From Malania oleifera (Eukaryota > Streptophyta > Magnoliopsida > Santalales > Ximeniaceae), in the NCBI RefSeq assembly GCF_029873635.1, contig NC_080423.1, positions 97,708,397-97,772,396 of the forward strand: a stretch of 64,000 nucleotides of DNA, in the 5' to 3' direction. A model generated the notes under the pieces. It had not been told where the DNA came from. It searched no databases and saw only the letters and a list, made by a program, of their open reading frames with translations. A program made the translations under genes and the position numbers. Numbering within the stretch: the first letter of the stretch is position 1; each line of letters begins with the position of its first letter. Positions 60,021 through 64,000 of the stretch are shown piece by piece.

Positions 60021-61925
60021 TGTTAGCTTTACCGTGATCCCAAGAAGGGAGGAATTGGTATTTTTAAAATTTAAGCCCTACGTCAATCTCCTAACACTAA
60101 TATATTCACAATCCTATGGTCAATCTAGTGCAAGTAATGTAAATGTATACCAGAAAGTAAATAAAGCAATTTAATCAAACACATGCACCGGAAAGCAGTA
60201 AAGTAAGGGTGACACGCAGAAATGTTATCGAGCTTCGGCCAATTGCCTACGTCCCTACCTTGGCTAACAAGCACAAAGATTATCACTATAACTTGCTTAC
60301 TTAAACGGGTGTATAGAAATCAGGTCAATTAGCATAGGGCTGACCTCAACCCTTACATACAATTCTTACGGGGCTGGATTATCGCCCCCTCAGGCCACGC
60401 CTGGAATCACTCAGATTTTACAATCAAATGATACAAAAATAGTGCTCTCAAGTAAAGCAGAAATGTACCCAAATACGCACAATCACACACACATCAATAG
60501 CATGGATATAGTGTAAGCTCAGTGATGCAAGTTTTGTTCAATCAATACTCAACACAGTATAATCAGTATGATGCTCAAGAGTATTCAACACAAGCAGTAA
60601 CTTGGAATAAAAACAAGTATTTCAATAGCGCATCAGTATTCCAAGTATTCAAATCAGATAATCAAACTAGTTCAAAAAGAGTTTTCCTCAATGAAAGATG
60701 CACAACATTAGTTTGAAAATAAGTGCTTGTTTGAGAAATCTTTGCACACCAAAAATCAAGCTATTGGATACTTGCAAAAAATATGCAAATATCCTAAGCT
60801 TACTTGGTTTATCCCCACACAAGATTTATAATGAGCAAATTTGTGGGATAAACCTAAGCTAAAACTCACCAAAAGAAATATGGCAATCAATCACTCAAAT
60901 GGGAGTTTCTAGCAAGCTATAGCAATCTAGAAATGTTCACACAATCTCAGAAAATATCAAACGAACGGAAATTTGAGAGTATTTGGCCAAAAGATGTATT
61001 TTCAATAGAGAAGATATTTTGGCTAATCTATTTGCTAATCTATACCTAATCATGCAAATGGACTCATATTTATAGTCAGGGGTAAAGATATAACCGTTTG
61101 GGATATAATGGGAATAATTAAAAAGGTCTCAAAAGATTAAAATCCAATTAGCCCGACTTAACCCAGTTTTACCGCGGTTAAAATAATTTTAACCGGCTGG
61201 GGTTCGTGTGGCTGAATTCAAGTTCAGTCGCTCGGCAAGACACATGCTGAAAAGGTGGTTAATGAATTTCGGTCACTTGGATAGATCTTTGGCACCCCGA
61301 ATCAAAGTCAGTAGCAAAGTTTTGTGACTTCGGGTGCCCGGTCTAACATTCGGTGGCCCGAACACATGTGTTCGGTCGCGCGGGGTTCGTTTTGAACTAA
61401 AAGAATCGGTCGCCCGAGTTGGTGAATAGTCCCTTTCAAGGTGTTCGGGCGCCCGGAGACAGTATGTGCATTTAAGGGTCGGTCGCCCGAGAGCCTAGTC
61501 AATATGTTGACTTGTCACCATTCGGGCGCTCGAGGAGTTTTGTACTCCAAGGGTTCGGTCGCCCGAACTCTCACAAAATGCTTAGATTTGTTCAACTAGA
61601 GCACAATTTCAACACACTTATATATTATATATTATGTGTGTGAGTGTTGGAGCCTAGGGTCTTGCTATTGTCTAATTGAACTTACGATATATCCTGTATG
61701 CATGATGTGCAGGTAAGAAACATACAAACCACATCCTAGGTTACTATTACAGACCCATACTACAGACATTAAATTTACAATTACAAATTACAAGTCTTCG
61801 GGGTCTTCATGTTTCTTCAAGTGTCCTTCCTTGGGATATTTATTTGAGCCTGTACAAACACTTGACAATCATCAAATATCAGTATTTGTCATTTTCAAAA
61901 CTGGGTGCGACCTATAAGGTCAACA
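60021..61925 (-). mobile_element. Solo LTR, family D copy 2 (TSD GAGTT)
   Basis: It runs from TGTTAGCTTTACCGTGATCC to AAGGTCAACA, 1.9 kb, with a perfect GAGTT duplication at 60016-60020 and 61926-61930. GTGATCCCAA stands 13 nt after TGTT exactly as in the 6420-8562 copy, and the right ends align. It is minus-oriented, with TATAAATA read on the minus strand at 61067-61074. Confidence 0.87.
61222..61568 (-). repeat. Array of about 10 TCGGTCGCCCGA near-palindromes upstream of the LTR TATA box
   Basis: Variants include TTCGGTCGCCCGAA, TTCGGGCGCCCGG, TTCGGGCGCTCGAG and CGGTCGCGCGG. The GGGCGCCC form is a perfect palindrome. The array is about 150-500 nt upstream, in LTR sense, of the TATA box at 61067-61074. 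The position equals that of the 7684-8170 array in the sister LTR, but the core is different. Confidence 0.86.
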
Positions 61926-61930
61926 GAGTT

Positions 61931-62329
61931 GATTTCTCTTGGAAGCTTCAAGCCTAGTATAAATAGGAGTCTTCAGCCACTTCTCTTGGAGGTGTTTTGA
62001 CATTTTATCTTTGAGAAGAATTCTCCTCCAGAGCATAGCTCAAAACTAGCAAGGGTTTGAAGATTTGGAGGCTTTGGTTTTGAGGAGTTGACCCCGTGGT
62101 GCCTACCAATCCCTCCATCGCTGCTAGGGGTGCAAGGGGCTAGCAGAAAGCTGCTTTACAGTTCTGAAACAGTGCTAAAACGGGCACTGATTTGAGGATT
62201 AAGTTGCTGTTGTGCCTAGAAATTGTCTTATTTGCTGAACTGAAATTAACAGCAACCATCTCCTTATTAGTTTATGGCTCAGAGAAGGTTGCATCTCTTT
62301 ATTTGTGAAATTCTTGTTCTAATGCTACA
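61931..62329. other. Spacer, nothing recognised
   Basis: There is no gene. A TATAAATAG with a following CTTCAGCCAC at about 61959-61985 resembles a promoter, but no open frame follows. Confidence 0.4.
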
Positions 62330-64000
62330 GAAGTTTGCATCATATTAGCCCTATTCTTATCGGCATATGAACCAATCTGTTCAAGATATCTACAATAAGT
62401 ACAAATGAAAAAGAAGAAAGAGGATCCCCTTGTCTAACCCCATCGCTAAGCTCTAAACGGTGACTTACTTTCCCCATTAATAATGACAGAAAAAATGCAG
62501 CAGAGGAACACCTCCTCATCAAACTCTGTCACTTTCACCAAAACCGCTCCTTGTGAAGGCTTAATCTAGAAAACTCCAACTAGCTCAGCTCTAAGCTTTT
62601 CCAAGAACCCACATTAATCACAAGGCCCCCTCTCTTTCCTCATCCAAACATTCTCAACTACCTTGTTAGCTTACTAAAATAGCATCAACAATCTGTTTGC
62701 CTCCCACAGAAGCACTTTGACTCTTAGAAGTAGTGTCACCTATCAAGTATCAACTATCACATAATTTAACCTATGTACAAAAACGTCACTAGACTAACAT
62801 CCCCTAATCCAATCCTGTCACCTCTTGTGAAACTCCTTCCTCATGAAGATTTTATATAGAAAATTCCATCTAACTCAGTCCTAAGCCTTTTCAAAATCCA
62901 CTTTAAACACAAGCCCCCTCTCTTTCCTCCTCCAAACATCCTCTACTACCTCATTAGCTACTAAACTAACTTCAACAATCTATCTCCACTTTGAGCCTCA
63001 TAAATAGTGTCACCTATCACATAATTCAACCTATTTGCCAAAACTTCAGCAATACTCTTAATTCACCATGGTAACTAGAATAATAGGCCGAAAATCTGCC
63101 ACTTTAATGGACCTATTCAGTTATTTTTCTTAGGGACCAAAGTGATGAAAGGAGAGAGCACTTTACCCTAAATTCCATTAAAATAGAATTAATTAAACAT
63201 ATTCATTAAACCCCCTCTAACCACAGCCCAACAATCTTGAAAGAATGCCATAATAAATCCATTTGGACCTGGCGCCTTATCCCTATCCATCTTAAACACA
63301 ATTGCCTCAAGAGGCCTCTACAACCAAGATTGGTGATTTCTAGAAATAGCTCCACTCTAACTCCTCAAACATAGCACGTGCATCCTCCTCTGTAAACAAA
63401 TTATCAAAAAAACTGTACAATCTTACTTACTGTCAAGCAAGAACAAATGTAAACTCACCTCTCTCACTTCCAATTCCCTAATCATATTCTTTCTCGTCTT
63501 TCCATTAGCTAACCTATGGAAGAATTTAGAATTGCAAATACCCTCCTTAACATATTTAAATTTAGTTGTTTTGGTCTCCAACTCCTCATTTCTGTAAGAG
63601 TTACCTCCTCAAGCTTATTTTTCAATGAGACCCTCTTAGACTTATTATACTTGACAAGATCTCCTTATTCCTTCCTATCCAATATATCAAGTTCATGAAG
63701 AAGGCTTTTTTTTTTTTTTAAACCATAATATCCCTAAAAACTTCAATATTCCACTTTTTTGACACTTTTTTATGATGCTTAAGCTTTTACATAAACCTAA
63801 AACCTTCCCAATGCTTCCCAACATCCTCACTCAAAGCACTTTTAACCAAGGACCAAAAAGACCTGTGACCACGCATACTTGTGAACCTAAACAAAGAAGG
63901 GCCCACTTAACTTTTCTAGACTCCAACGAAACATGGGAATGATTTGATGTTGTGAGATAGATTGGAGAACACCTTTCCCATTCACCACAAAACAAGAATC
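62330..64000 (-). mobile_element. LINE (L1-like) reverse transcriptase fragment, runs off the window
   Basis: The minus-strand run 62522-62340 reads LELSDGVRQGDPLSSFSFVL, the RT motif around RQGDPLSP. About 63290-63240 reads DKAPGPNGFIMAFFQDCW. These are consecutive L1 RT blocks, with 5' sequence continuing past 64000. The interval holds two imperfect copies of a segment of about 260 nt (about 62560-62800 and 62825-63060). Confidence 0.82.

Noticed and set aside
47352-64000. Search for exon 3 of the CARNMT1-like gene (expected to begin with an ALLSHYP-like motif)
   Set aside because: I found no such sequence on the + strand after the exon 2 donor, so no further exon is annotated here.
1-64000. 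tRNA, rRNA or snoRNA genes
   Set aside because: Only the tRNA-like heads of the two SINEs were seen; no cloverleaf or rRNA segment could be supported by eye.

Overview
This is a nuclear window from a eudicot plant, probably woody. The evidence is spliced plant genes with GT-AG introns, a perfect-looking miR396 site, tRNA-derived SINEs, AT-rich intergenic DNA and a heavy load of LTR retrotransposons and LINEs. I cannot name the species. There are two host genes, both on the + strand: a Growth-Regulating Factor (GRF) transcription factor that appears complete (782-4543, 4 coding exons, 327 residues), and the first two exons of a CARNMT1/N2227-type methyltransferase (40399-47351). The rest of the methyltransferase gene is not in the window.

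Layout. 1-4760: GRF promoter, gene and poly(A) signal, with a SINE in intron 2. 4761-6414: nothing recognised. 6420-12600: two solo LTRs with perfect 5-bp target duplications, then a decayed gene-like stretch and a copia-like LTR piece. About 12610-31909: an old Ty3/gypsy element (B). It was entered by a reverse-oriented solo LTR (16108-18288, TSD TACCT) and by a second, whole-length Ty3/gypsy element (A, 20945-30016, TSD GAGGG). 31910-37135: LTR remnants, a copia RT/RNase H fragment, a LINE tail and another solo LTR (35190-37135, TSD TATGT). 37136-40310: AT-rich intergenic DNA. 40320-64000: the methyltransferase promoter, exon 1, a 6.8-kb intron 1 with LINE debris, exon 2, and an intron 2 of at least 16.6 kb. 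Intron 2 holds a SINE, a copia element (48357-52236, TSD GATTC), a LINE cluster, a Ty3/gypsy fragment, a solo LTR (60021-61925, TSD GAGTT) and a LINE reverse-transcriptase fragment.

Most striking pattern. Every long LTR here carries an array of 12-14-bp palindromes or near-palindromes on the upstream side of its TATA box, on whichever strand the LTR runs. The core differs by family: TTCGTCGACGAA in the Ty3/gypsy group, TTCGGTCGACCGAA in the 6420 LTR, TCGGTCGCCCGA in the 60021 LTR. Copia-like pieces carry AACCGTCGACGGTT. The placement is the same although the letters differ, which looks like a shared or convergent promoter architecture. Its function is unknown; this is the observation I would follow first.

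Mobile elements are treated as fossils: they are named, bounded and dated only roughly.
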